A DNA stretch of 8,984 nucleotides from Dehalococcoidia bacterium (lineage in GTDB: Bacteria > Chloroflexota > Dehalococcoidia > UBA2979). Location: NCBI GenBank assembly GCA_023228765.1, contig JALOAM010000132.1, positions 1 through 8,984 on the forward strand. The letters run 5' to 3'. The notes beneath the pieces were generated by a model. The model searched no databases and was not told the DNA's origin. It saw only the letters and a program-made list of their open reading frames with translations. Both the position numbers and the translations under genes were made by a program. Positions 1 to 8,885 of this stretch are shown here, piece after piece (positions within the stretch are counted from its first letter, which is position 1; every line of letters begins with the position of its first letter).

Positions 1-221
1 CTCCACTCGATGATCGCGGTGCGTTCGAGCGGCGGGAGCACCTGCCCATGGCAGAGAGGCCAGTCCGGACAGCCGAGGCCGGATCCGCTGGTGCGGACGA
101 TCGAGCCGACACCGATGAGCACGATCGTGGCGGCGACGGTCAGCGCGGCGAGCCAGCGGTACGCGTCGCCGCCCCTCGGGCCGTGCGCGCGTGTCGAGAG
201 GTGGGCGGCCAGGTCTGCCAT
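1..221 (-). CDS. ctaA: Heme A synthase CtaA (COX15 family), N-terminal part, cut by window edge
   Basis: CtaA is a membrane enzyme that oxidises the C8 methyl of heme O to give heme A for aa3-type cytochrome oxidases. The 73 visible residues give a short basic N-terminus, a first membrane segment at about residues 23-42 (WLAALTVAATIVLIGVGSIV), then the family signature VRTSGSGLGCPDWPLCHG (about 42-59) and AIIEW (69-73). The IEW glutamate fits the conserved catalytic-region Glu that normally precedes His-Arg; the reading stops just before it. The CPDWPLC cysteine pair (C51, C57) corresponds to the first extracytoplasmic loop cysteines of the family. The ATG lies 14 nt after the chaperone stop, and an AGGGAAG ribosome site overlaps that stop, so the gene is co-directional and probably co-transcribed with the molybdoenzyme operon. 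The rest of the gene lies outside the window. Family is sure; operon membership is inferred from spacing. Confidence 0.9.
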   Translation of the reverse strand, partial: MADLAAHLSTRAHGPRGGDAYRWLAALTVAATIVLIGVGSIVRTSGSGLGCPDWPLCHGQVLPPLERTAIIEW

Positions 222-235
222 CGTCGCGCTCTTCC

Positions 236-1078
236 CTACTCCGTGCCGGGCGCCCGAATGATGCCCAGCGCACCACCCAGCGCACCGCCCAGCGGGAGGT
301 CCTCGTCAGGTGCGGGATCCGCGGCCATCGGGCAGACGAGCGAGCCGGGATCGGGGTCCGGGAAGCGCGCTGTCAGCAGCGAGGGGTACACGCCCAGTTC
401 GTCCATTTCCGCCTGCACGACGAACCGGAGGAGGTCGCCCACCGCGTGGAACCAGCGCGCCGCGGCCGGGTCGTCGCGCGAACCGGCCGCCTCGTCGGCG
501 TGGTCGCAGAGCGCCGCGGCGAATGCCTCGGACCAACGCCCGAGGTGGGACTCGAGGAAGCGCCGGCCGGCGTCGCGGGTGACCTCCTGGTGCTCGGTCC
601 ACCTGCGGACCGACGCATAGACCTCCTTGCGGGTGAGGAGCGCCATGAACTCCAGCTCGGTGCAGATCTCGTCGGGTGTCGTCTGGTGGAGCCGCGAGAC
701 CTTGAGGCCGAACGCGGCGTAGAAGCCCGCGATGTCCGCGAGCTGCGCCGCCTTCGCGAGCGGGTCGCGGATGTACTCGGTCTCGTGGGGCGAGCAGAGC
801 ACGGAGCCCTCGAACAGCGCGAAGTAGACGGGCGCGAGCTGCTCCGCCTCGACGCCGCGAAGCGCCGAGGTGAGCCGGTCGAGCGGGGCCCCGAGCCGGC
901 GTTCCGCGACGACGAGGTGCCCCCGCAGGTCCTCGGCGAGGACGGCGGCACGCTCCAGCGTCTCGTCGTCCGGGTAGGCGAGAGCGAGCGCGAGCAGCTC
1001 GTAGAGGGCGGAACATCCCAGCAACCACTGGATCGATGGCCGTTCGAGGGTGCCGGTGGGCACGAGGACATCGTTCAT
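236..1078 (-). CDS. TorD/DmsD-family molybdoenzyme assembly chaperone
   Basis: This is a 280-aa cytoplasmic, mostly alpha-helical protein of the TorD family. Such chaperones bind the apo catalytic subunit and its Tat signal, help insert the Mo cofactor, and hold back export until folding is done. Visible features fit: an N-terminal helical region with YELLALALAYPDDE (26-39), the family-like stretch SPHETEYIRDP (96-106), ADIAGFYAAFGLKV (114-127), PDEICTELEFMALLTRKE (135-152) and HLGRW (178-182). The ATG was chosen because GGAGG at 1086-1090 stands 7 nt upstream; that site lies inside the end of the gamma gene, whose stop is only 2 nt away, so translation is likely coupled. An upstream-open reading of 509 aa exists in this frame but runs antisense to nothing real and overlaps gamma in another frame, so it is not used. 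The C-terminus (about 240-280) is Pro/Asp-rich and ends in a GGALGGALG repeat, probably disordered. Its partner is most likely the alpha subunit encoded upstream. Confidence 0.88.
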   Translation of the reverse strand: MNDVLVPTGTLERPSIQWLLGCSALYELLALALAYPDDETLERAAVLAEDLRGHLVVAERRLGAPLDRLTSALRGVEAEQLAPVYFALFEGSVLCSPHETEYIRDPLAKAAQLADIAGFYAAFGLKVSRLHQTTPDEICTELEFMALLTRKEVYASVRRWTEHQEVTRDAGRRFLESHLGRWSEAFAAALCDHADEAAGSRDDPAAARWFHAVGDLLRFVVQAEMDELGVYPSLLTARFPDPDPGSLVCPMAADPAPDEDLPLGGALGGALGIIRAPGTE

Positions 1079-1080
1079 CG

Positions 1081-1983
1081 CTATCCCTCCAGTTCGAGCT
1101 CGGTCCAGTTCGACCACTGCTTCCGGGAGCCTCGGTTGCCCGCGCCGCCATCCCAGACGGCGAAGGCAACCGAGGTTGTGACGCCCGGGCGGAGGGACGT
1201 CTTGTGCTCGCCCGCTGCGAGGGGCGTTGAGAGGATCACGTGCCAGCCACGCTCGAAGACGCCTCGGCCGGTTGCGGTCTGCTCGTCCTGCGCGGTCAGG
1301 CTGCCGAACCCCACGGCGCTGAGGTCCTCGACGGGAGAGGTGCGGTCGCGGCGGGCCATCGGGTTCTTCGCCACGACCGCCGGGTAGAACTGCGTCGCCG
1401 CCTCCTCGCCCATCAGTTCCTCGGGCGGAGCGTCCTTGAAGCGGTTCGGGAACGCCTCCTGCACGCCCTGTCGCCCGAGGTCCACGTCGCGCTGCCAGGC
1501 GGCGCGCCACTGCATGATGTGGACGGGCTGGTTGAGGGCGCCCATCGTGATGCCGGGAATGACCGCCACGTCCACCGGCAGCTGCACGGCGACGGCGTCG
1601 CGGAAGCGTGCCATCGCGTCCACGGCGTCCTCGTCGTCGTCCTCCCACTCCACGAGGAAGGCGATGCGCTCGCCGTTGTGGAGGGCGCGCACCTGCAGCT
1701 CGGTGACGGCGAGCTCCGGAGCGTGCGGCGGCACCATGTTCTGGACCATGAGCGGTACTGCCCACGGCCGCCCTCGCGACCAGGCGCGGTCGTCGGGGTC
1801 CCCGGGCAGCTCGCCCCCGTGGCGGCGGGCGACGAGGTGCGTCGCGGGGGCCGGGCGTGTCAGCTCGCGCGCTGCGATGGCGGTCGCCACCGCCGTGCTG
1901 GCGGCCACCGCCCCCGCCGCCTTCAGGAAGCCACGCCGGCCGACCGGCGTCGGGGCCTGGTCCGTGCCTGGTTCGACTGTCAT
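1081..1983 (-). CDS. Type II DMSO-reductase-family gamma subunit, ethylbenzene-dehydrogenase-type heme b protein, Tat-exported
   Basis: A 300-aa protein that should carry heme b and pass electrons between the beta subunit and an outside carrier, as EbdC, SerC and DdhC do. Residues 16-39 form a signal with RRGFLK followed by an Ala-rich hydrophobic stretch, which is Tat-like. The mature part resembles the EB_dh heme-binding domain: AFLVEWEDDDED (108-119), FRDAVAVQLPV (127-137), then ITMGALNQPVHIMQW (145-159), and near the end VAFAVWDGGAGNRGSRKQWSNW (272-293, split by position here). In EbdC the heme iron is held by a Met and a Lys; M147 and K288 are the best placed counterparts, which is my alignment by eye. 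The start is preceded by GAGG at 1990-1993, 6 nt away. It lies 43 nt after the beta stop and 2 nt before the chaperone. The Tat rather than Sec type signal on the heme subunit is worth noting. Confidence 0.87.
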   Translation of the reverse strand: MTVEPGTDQAPTPVGRRGFLKAAGAVAASTAVATAIAARELTRPAPATHLVARRHGGELPGDPDDRAWSRGRPWAVPLMVQNMVPPHAPELAVTELQVRALHNGERIAFLVEWEDDDEDAVDAMARFRDAVAVQLPVDVAVIPGITMGALNQPVHIMQWRAAWQRDVDLGRQGVQEAFPNRFKDAPPEELMGEEAATQFYPAVVAKNPMARRDRTSPVEDLSAVGFGSLTAQDEQTATGRGVFERGWHVILSTPLAAGEHKTSLRPGVTTSVAFAVWDGGAGNRGSRKQWSNWTELELEG

Positions 1984-2000
1984 GAGATGCCTCGATCTCA

Positions 2001-2016
2001 GCTCCCGCGCGGGAGC
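2001..2016. repeat. Perfect 16-bp palindrome in the beta-gamma gap
   Basis: GCTCCCGCGCGGGAGC reads the same on both strands. It fills the middle of the 43-nt gap between the beta stop and the gamma start. In the minus-strand mRNA it can fold into a short GC hairpin just upstream of the gamma ribosome site (1990-1993). It could stabilise or pause the mRNA or tune subunit ratio. It has no U-tract, so it is not a classical terminator. Confidence 0.6.
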
Positions 2017-2026
2017 GTGCGCGTCG

Positions 2027-3160
2027 TCAGGTGATGTTGTGCAGGTAGGCCTCGTGCACGTCGTCGAAGAACTCGCGGATGAAGGTGGGCTCGCGCAGGG
2101 GGACGCTCACGAGCTCCTCGCCCTGCTCGTCGAAGCCGGTCGCGATCTCACCGTCGACGCTGAAGGAGTGCATGATCCGCTCGGTGCTGCCGAACAGCAT
2201 CATCAGCCCCAGCAGCTCCGGGTCGTTCTTGATGTTCTGGTAGGTCTCGATCGCCTCGTCCACCGCGGGGCCGAACATCTGGTGGAGGTACTCGCGCGGC
2301 GCGTGGATGGGCGGGATGTAGTAGACGTTCGGCTCGGTCCCGGCCTGCGGGTACAGGGGGAGTGCGACCTTCCGCACCTTCACGAGGAAGTCGACGGGCC
2401 GCTTCGGGTCCAGGTCGTCCGGTCCCGAGATGAACGAGGCGATGCGGATCCGCCCGATGCAGGACGTCACGCACTGCGGCTGATAGCCCTGCTCGATCTT
2501 CGGGAAGCAGGCGATGCACTTCTCCGAGACACGCGTCTCGTTGTTGTACATGACCTTCTTGTACGGGCAGGCGGCGACGCACTCCTGGTAGCCGCGGCAG
2601 CGCGACTGGTCCACGAGGACGATGCCGTCCTCCGGACGCTTGTATATCGCCTGCCTCGGGCAGGCCGCGACGCAGGCCGGGTAGGTGCAGTGGTTGCAGA
2701 TCCGCGCGAGGTAGGAGAACCAGGTGTCGTGCGGAAGCCGATCAAGGTAGGTGCCGCGCTCCACGGCGCCGGCCGGCTCGTCCTCGCCGACGTTGGGGTG
2801 CATCCAATCCTGCGCCATCGGCAGCCAGCCGTTGACCCGCTCGCCGGCGGGGGCGGACTCGAAGATGGTCTGGCCCTGGTAGGTCTGGTCGCCGTCCCAC
2901 TTCACGACGCCGAGGCGGTCGAGGAGCTGGACGTCCCATCCCTGCGGGAAGAAGCCGTAGGGCTTCGTCTCCACGTTGTTCCAGAGCATGTACTCCTGCC
3001 CGGTGCCGGAGGTCCACGTGGACTTGCAGGCGACCGTGCAGGTCTGGCAGGCGATGCACTTGTTGGTGTCGAACACCCACGCGATCTGACGCTTCGGGCG
3101 CGGCGCCTCGAACGGGTACTGCATGTCCCGCCCCAGTTGCCAGTTGAAGACCTCGGCCAT
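2027..3160 (-). CDS. Iron-sulfur beta subunit of a NarH/NxrB/EbdB-type molybdoenzyme
   Basis: A 377-aa electron-transfer subunit with four cysteine groups for four Fe-S clusters. Group 1 is CIACQTCTVAC (C35, C38, C41, C45). Group 2 is CNHCTYPACVAACP (C155, C158, C163, C167). Group 3 is CRGYQECVAACP (C188, Y191, C194, C198), where Tyr takes the position that is Trp in NarH; the NarH-like group holds a [3Fe-4S] cluster. Group 4 is CIACFP...QCVTSC (C215, C218, C230, C234). There is no signal peptide; in this family beta is carried across the membrane folded with the Tat-signal alpha subunit. The ATG was chosen because AGGAGG (complement of 3169-3174) stands 8 nt upstream; the longer open frame above it overlaps the alpha gene and is not real. 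The length falls between EbdB/SerB types (about 330-350 aa, from memory) and NarH (about 510). The gap to the alpha stop is 44 nt. Confidence 0.95.
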   Translation of the reverse strand: MAEVFNWQLGRDMQYPFEAPRPKRQIAWVFDTNKCIACQTCTVACKSTWTSGTGQEYMLWNNVETKPYGFFPQGWDVQLLDRLGVVKWDGDQTYQGQTIFESAPAGERVNGWLPMAQDWMHPNVGEDEPAGAVERGTYLDRLPHDTWFSYLARICNHCTYPACVAACPRQAIYKRPEDGIVLVDQSRCRGYQECVAACPYKKVMYNNETRVSEKCIACFPKIEQGYQPQCVTSCIGRIRIASFISGPDDLDPKRPVDFLVKVRKVALPLYPQAGTEPNVYYIPPIHAPREYLHQMFGPAVDEAIETYQNIKNDPELLGLMMLFGSTERIMHSFSVDGEIATGFDEQGEELVSVPLREPTFIREFFDDVHEAYLHNIT

Positions 3161-3168
3161 CGTGTGTG

Positions 3169-3174
3169 CCTCCT
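3169..3174 (-). promoter_or_regulatory. Ribosome binding site that fixes the beta-subunit start
   Basis: AGGAGG on the minus strand, 8 nt before the ATG at 3160. It sets the start well inside a longer open frame that continues upstream for 144 codons. Confidence 0.8.
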
Positions 3175-3181
3175 GTCGGAA

Positions 3182-3197
3182 CGCCGGCACGCCGGCG
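3182..3197. repeat. GC-rich inverted repeat in the alpha-beta gap
   Basis: Arms CGCCGGC and GCCGGCG are separated by 2 nt, in the 44-nt gap between the alpha stop and the beta start. It is just upstream of the beta ribosome site, as the palindrome at 2001-2016 is for gamma. A hairpin here in the mRNA could protect the upstream message or modulate beta translation. There is no U-tract. Confidence 0.5.
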
Positions 3198-3204
3198 GGT
3201 GCGC

Positions 3205-6708
<3,504 letters not shown>

Positions 6709-6729
6709 CTCGGTGCTCCTGCCTGTGCT

Positions 6730-6760
6730 CCCCGCGGGTGCCGGGAGGACACCCGCGGGG
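6730..6760. promoter_or_regulatory. 11-bp inverted repeat (leader hairpin or operator) upstream of the alpha gene
   Basis: Arms CCCCGCGGGTG (6730-6740) and CACCCGCGGGG (6750-6760) are separated by 9 nt. The near edge is 22 nt before the alpha ATG and 10 nt before its ribosome site. If transcription of the operon starts upstream of it, this is a strong 5' leader hairpin; otherwise it may be a protein-binding dyad in the divergent spacer. No poly-U follows, so a plain terminator is unlikely. Confidence 0.6.
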
Positions 6761-6769
6761 GACGCAGCT

Positions 6770-6785
6770 CGTGAAGAATTTCACG
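6770..6785. promoter_or_regulatory. Candidate Crp/Fnr-family operator, CGTGA-N6-TCACG
   Basis: CGTGAAGAATTTCACG is symmetric in its outer five bases on each side, with a 6-bp AT-rich centre. The family layout TGTGA-N6-TCACA differs only in the outermost base of each half. It is the only AT-rich stretch of the spacer, lying 62 nt above the alpha ATG. The centre is so AT-rich locally that it could also overlap a -10 element of the operon. No Crp/Fnr protein is encoded in the window, so assignment is by pattern only. Confidence 0.4.
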
Positions 6786-6806
6786 CAGCAGGATCATCGG
6801 GCCGCC

Positions 6807-6826
6807 GCGTTACTCGCGGCGTTACT
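6807..6826. repeat. Two 8-bp direct repeats with 12-bp period (candidate regulator site)
   Basis: GCGTTACT occurs at 6807-6814 and again at 6819-6826; on the minus strand it reads AGTAACGC-N4-AGTAACGC. SARP/BTAD-type winged-helix regulators are known to bind short direct repeats on one face of the helix upstream of the -10 box, typically with about 11-bp period. The divergently encoded BTAD protein is therefore a plausible ligand. This is inference; a two-copy 8-mer may also be chance. Confidence 0.4.
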
Positions 6827-6832
6827 GCCCGA

Positions 6833-6854
6833 GGGCGCCCCGGGGGGCGCCCCG
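6833..6854. repeat. Tandem GC palindrome, two copies, 12-bp period
   Basis: GGGCGCCCCG occurs at 6833-6842 and 6845-6854. Each copy holds the palindrome GGGCGCCC, and the pair also forms 9-bp inverted arms (6833-6841 and 6844-6852) around 2 nt. The 12-bp period is the same as that of the adjacent GCGTTACT repeats, so the four units may be one array. It could also be a GC-rich mRNA hairpin in the leader of the regulator gene. Confidence 0.4.
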
Positions 6855-6939
6855 ATGCCCCTGATGGTGCGTGGAGTCCCAACACGATCAGGACGTTCCG
6901 CCCTCACTGATCCACTCGCCGAACCGCGACGATGTCGTC

Positions 6940-6943
6940 GGAG
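6940..6943 (+). promoter_or_regulatory. Ribosome binding site that favours the second ATG of the regulator gene
   Basis: GGAG lies 9 nt before the ATG at 6953. The in-frame ATG at 6932 has only CCGCGACG before it, with no recognisable site, so 6953 is preferred. Confidence 0.5.
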
Positions 6944-6952
6944 CGTGTAGAT

Positions 6953-8188
6953 ATGCGAGCCACGCAAGTCGTCCAGTGGACCCTCAGCCCGTCCCTCGCC
7001 ATCTCGGCGGACGGTTGTGTCGTCGCGACGAACGAGGCCTGCGACCGCCTCACCGGCCTCCCGCCCCAGGCCGCGACGGAGATGCACTGCTGGGACGTGG
7101 TGAAGGCGACCGACGCGAGCGGCGAGCGGGTGTGCAGCCCCACGGACTGCCCCACGCTGGAAGCCCTTGGCGAGGGCGAGGCACCCGACCTCCAGTGGAG
7201 CGGGTGGATGCTCGGGTGTGGGGCCGTCGCGCCGCTTCGGGCCACGGCCATCGCCGTCCCACCCGGCGAACGGAGCGACCAAGTGGCTGCGGTGATCTTC
7301 CTGAACCTGGAGCCGGGGGTGGCTACGGAGTCGCCGGCGGATGTCTCGCCGAGCGCGTCACCGGTCGAGGCGCCTCGCTCGGACGTGCGCGTCCGGCTCC
7401 TCGGCAGTCCGGAGTGCTGGAACGGCCGTCAGCGACAGCGGATCAACCGCCATCGCGTGTTCGAGCTGTTGACCCTCCTCGCGCTCTCGGGCGAGGCGGG
7501 ATGCACGCGCGAGGGGATCGTCGACACGCTGTGGCCGGACGCGCCGCGCGGCAACGGGCGGCAACACCTCCGCGTCCTCCTCCATGCGATCCGGAAGGCC
7601 CTCGGCGCGGACAGCATCGAGACCGTGCGTCTTCCCGCCTCGCGCGAGGAGCGCCTTCGTCTCAGCCCCCATGTCCGGGTGGACCTCACGGCCTTCGAGG
7701 CCAGCGCGCAGGTCCTGGTCCCGCTGCCGGCTCGCGGCGGTCCCTGCCTCTCAGGCCACGACGGGCCAAGGGACGACGACGCGATGGAGCGCTTCGAGGA
7801 GGCGATCGGTCTCTATCGCGGTGGGCTGGACGAGTGTGGGAAGTTCGGCGAGTGGGTCGCGCCGCACCGCGAGCGGCTGCGGGCGCACTACCTCGCGCTC
7901 CTCACGGCGGTCGTTCCCGCCCTCGCGCGTTGCGGGCGGATCTACGACGCCATCGCGTACTGCGAGCAGGCGGTCGAGGTCGACCCCCTCGCGGAGCCGT
8001 TCCAGCTCGCGCTGCTCACCGCGTACGGGCACCTGGGACGGCGGTCCGCCGTCCTCGCACAGTATCGAAACTACCGCTGGACGCTCGCCCGCGAACTCCA
8101 GATGGTCCCCTCCGGCGCCATCGAGCGTGCGTTCCGGCAGGCAATGGCATCCCCGGGCTCGCGACCTCCGAAGGAGCACTGTGCATGA
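6953..8188 (+). CDS. PAS-like / winged-helix / BTAD (SARP-type) transcriptional regulator
   Basis: A 411-aa cytoplasmic DNA-binding protein. Residues about 8-118 look like a PAS sensor: SPSLAISADGCVVATNEACDRLTGL-type start, then CWDVVKATDASGERVCSPTDCP, ending in a strand AAVIFLNLEP. This domain has six Cys (C22, C30, C46, C61, C66, C89), which suggests redox or metal sensing. About 119-144 is a Ser/Pro/Ala linker. About 145-248 is an OmpR/SARP-like winged helix (VRVRLLG, then REGIVDTLWPDAP and HLRVLLHAIRKALG). About 249-398 is the BTAD helical repeat domain, with ERFEEAIGLYRG, REREAL-like PHRERLRAHYLALL, YDAIAYCEQAVEVDPLAEPFQLALLTAYG and LARELQMVPS. The start at 6953 is chosen for its GGAG; 6932 would add 7 residues. 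It is divergent from the molybdoenzyme operon and overlaps the next gene by 4 nt (ATGA). It likely controls one or both units. The activating signal is unknown. Confidence 0.88.
   Translation: MRATQVVQWTLSPSLAISADGCVVATNEACDRLTGLPPQAATEMHCWDVVKATDASGERVCSPTDCPTLEALGEGEAPDLQWSGWMLGCGAVAPLRATAIAVPPGERSDQVAAVIFLNLEPGVATESPADVSPSASPVEAPRSDVRVRLLGSPECWNGRQRQRINRHRVFELLTLLALSGEAGCTREGIVDTLWPDAPRGNGRQHLRVLLHAIRKALGADSIETVRLPASREERLRLSPHVRVDLTAFEASAQVLVPLPARGGPCLSGHDGPRDDDAMERFEEAIGLYRGGLDECGKFGEWVAPHRERLRAHYLALLTAVVPALARCGRIYDAIAYCEQAVEVDPLAEPFQLALLTAYGHLGRRSAVLAQYRNYRWTLARELQMVPSGAIERAFRQAMASPGSRPPKEHCA
8171..8176 (+). promoter_or_regulatory. Ribosome binding site of the FmdE-family gene, inside the regulator gene
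   Basis: AAGGAG, 8 nt before the ATG at 8185. The start overlaps the regulator stop as ATGA, a usual sign of translational coupling, and it decides the start because the same frame is open far upstream. Confidence 0.8.
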
Positions 8189-8790
8189 GCTCGTCATCCT
8201 CGCTACTCGTCCGGCAGGGCTGTGTCCTGTCGGCGAAGCAGCACCAGAGCTTGTGCCCTCGCCAGGTGCTCGGCGTCCGCATGGGCGTCGCGGGGCTCGA
8301 GTGGTTCGACCTCCCGCCGGTGCCTGACAAGCGCATCCTCGTGTTCACGGAGACCGACGGTTGCTTCGCGGACGGTGTCATCGCGGCCACCGGATGCACC
8401 GTCGGTCATCGCACGCTCCGCGTCATCGACTATGGCCGTGTTGCCCTCACGATGGTGGATTCGACGACCGCCGAGGCCATCCGCATCGCGCCGCACGCTG
8501 ACGTGCGTACTCGTTCCGCCCAGTACGCGCCCGAGGAGCCTCGAGGCTACGAGCAACAACTGCTCGGCTACGAGCGGATGCCCGCGGACGAACTCCTCCA
8601 CATCACCCCGGTCGCGCTCACGCTCGATCTTCCTGCGCTGATCGGCCGCCCCGGCGTGCGCGTGAACTGCGCCCGTTGCGGGGAGGAAGTCCTCAACGGC
8701 CGCGAGATCACCACCGAGGCCCGTGCGGTATGCGCCGGCTGTGCCGGCGCCGCCTACTACTGCGCTCGGGCTGCTGCTCACACCGCATGA
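8185..8790 (+). CDS. FmdE-family protein with C-terminal zinc ribbon
   Basis: A 201-aa protein of the FmdE family (named from the molybdenum formylmethanofuran dehydrogenase operon of methanogens; biochemical role not settled). The N-terminal domain has HQSLCPRQVLGVRMG (20-34), where H20 and C24 match the family HxHxCPG box but the second His is Ser22. Next come TETDGCFADGVIAATGCTVG (56-74, C60 and C71) and TLRVIDYGRVALTMVD (77-92), all typical. The C-terminus has a Cys4 zinc ribbon, CARCGEEVLNGRE (C162, C165) and CAGCAG (C183, C186), then YYCAR. No signal peptide or membrane segment is seen, so it is cytoplasmic. It is coupled to the regulator by ATGA. It sits next to a molybdoenzyme operon although no formylmethanofuran dehydrogenase is present, so a role in Mo/W cofactor supply, sensing, or as partner of the regulator is possible; this is inference. 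Confidence 0.88.
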   Translation: MSSSSSLLVRQGCVLSAKQHQSLCPRQVLGVRMGVAGLEWFDLPPVPDKRILVFTETDGCFADGVIAATGCTVGHRTLRVIDYGRVALTMVDSTTAEAIRIAPHADVRTRSAQYAPEEPRGYEQQLLGYERMPADELLHITPVALTLDLPALIGRPGVRVNCARCGEEVLNGREITTEARAVCAGCAGAAYYCARAAAHTA

Positions 8791-8885
8791 GGTAGCGCGG
8801 GCCCGAAACTCTCACGCTCGCACCACACTCCCTCAAGCCTCGTGGCCTAGCCTGAGGCGCCAGCGGGCTCTAGAGGCGGGACTGC
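8791..8885. other. Short intergenic region between FmdE gene and glycosyltransferase gene
   Basis: I see no gene and no convincing terminator. A weak 5-bp dyad (CCTCA at 8831-8835, TGAGG at 8853-8857) has mixed internal pairing and no U-tract. Confidence 0.5.

Noticed and set aside
263..298. Three 12-bp tandem units (CCCAGCG-containing) near the chaperone C-terminus
   Set aside because: They simply encode the Gly-Gly-Ala-Leu repeat at the protein end; no sign of a separate element.
191..1387. Plus-strand open frame of 398 aa antisense to the chaperone and gamma
   Set aside because: Low-complexity Arg/Gly/Val composition, no motif, and fully overlapped by better genes.
1079..1765. Upstream extension of the chaperone frame to 509 aa
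   Set aside because: It overlaps the gamma gene in another frame, is Arg/Gly-rich, and the TorD homology begins at the ATG at 1078 with a good ribosome site.
6871..8184. Upstream extension of the FmdE frame to a 639-aa protein
   Set aside because: The part before 8185 is Arg/Pro/Gly-rich noise in a shifted frame of the regulator gene. A clear ribosome site and ATGA overlap set the start at 8185.
8831..8857. Possible terminator after the FmdE gene
   Set aside because: The stem is only 5 bp with a large irregular interior and no U-tract.
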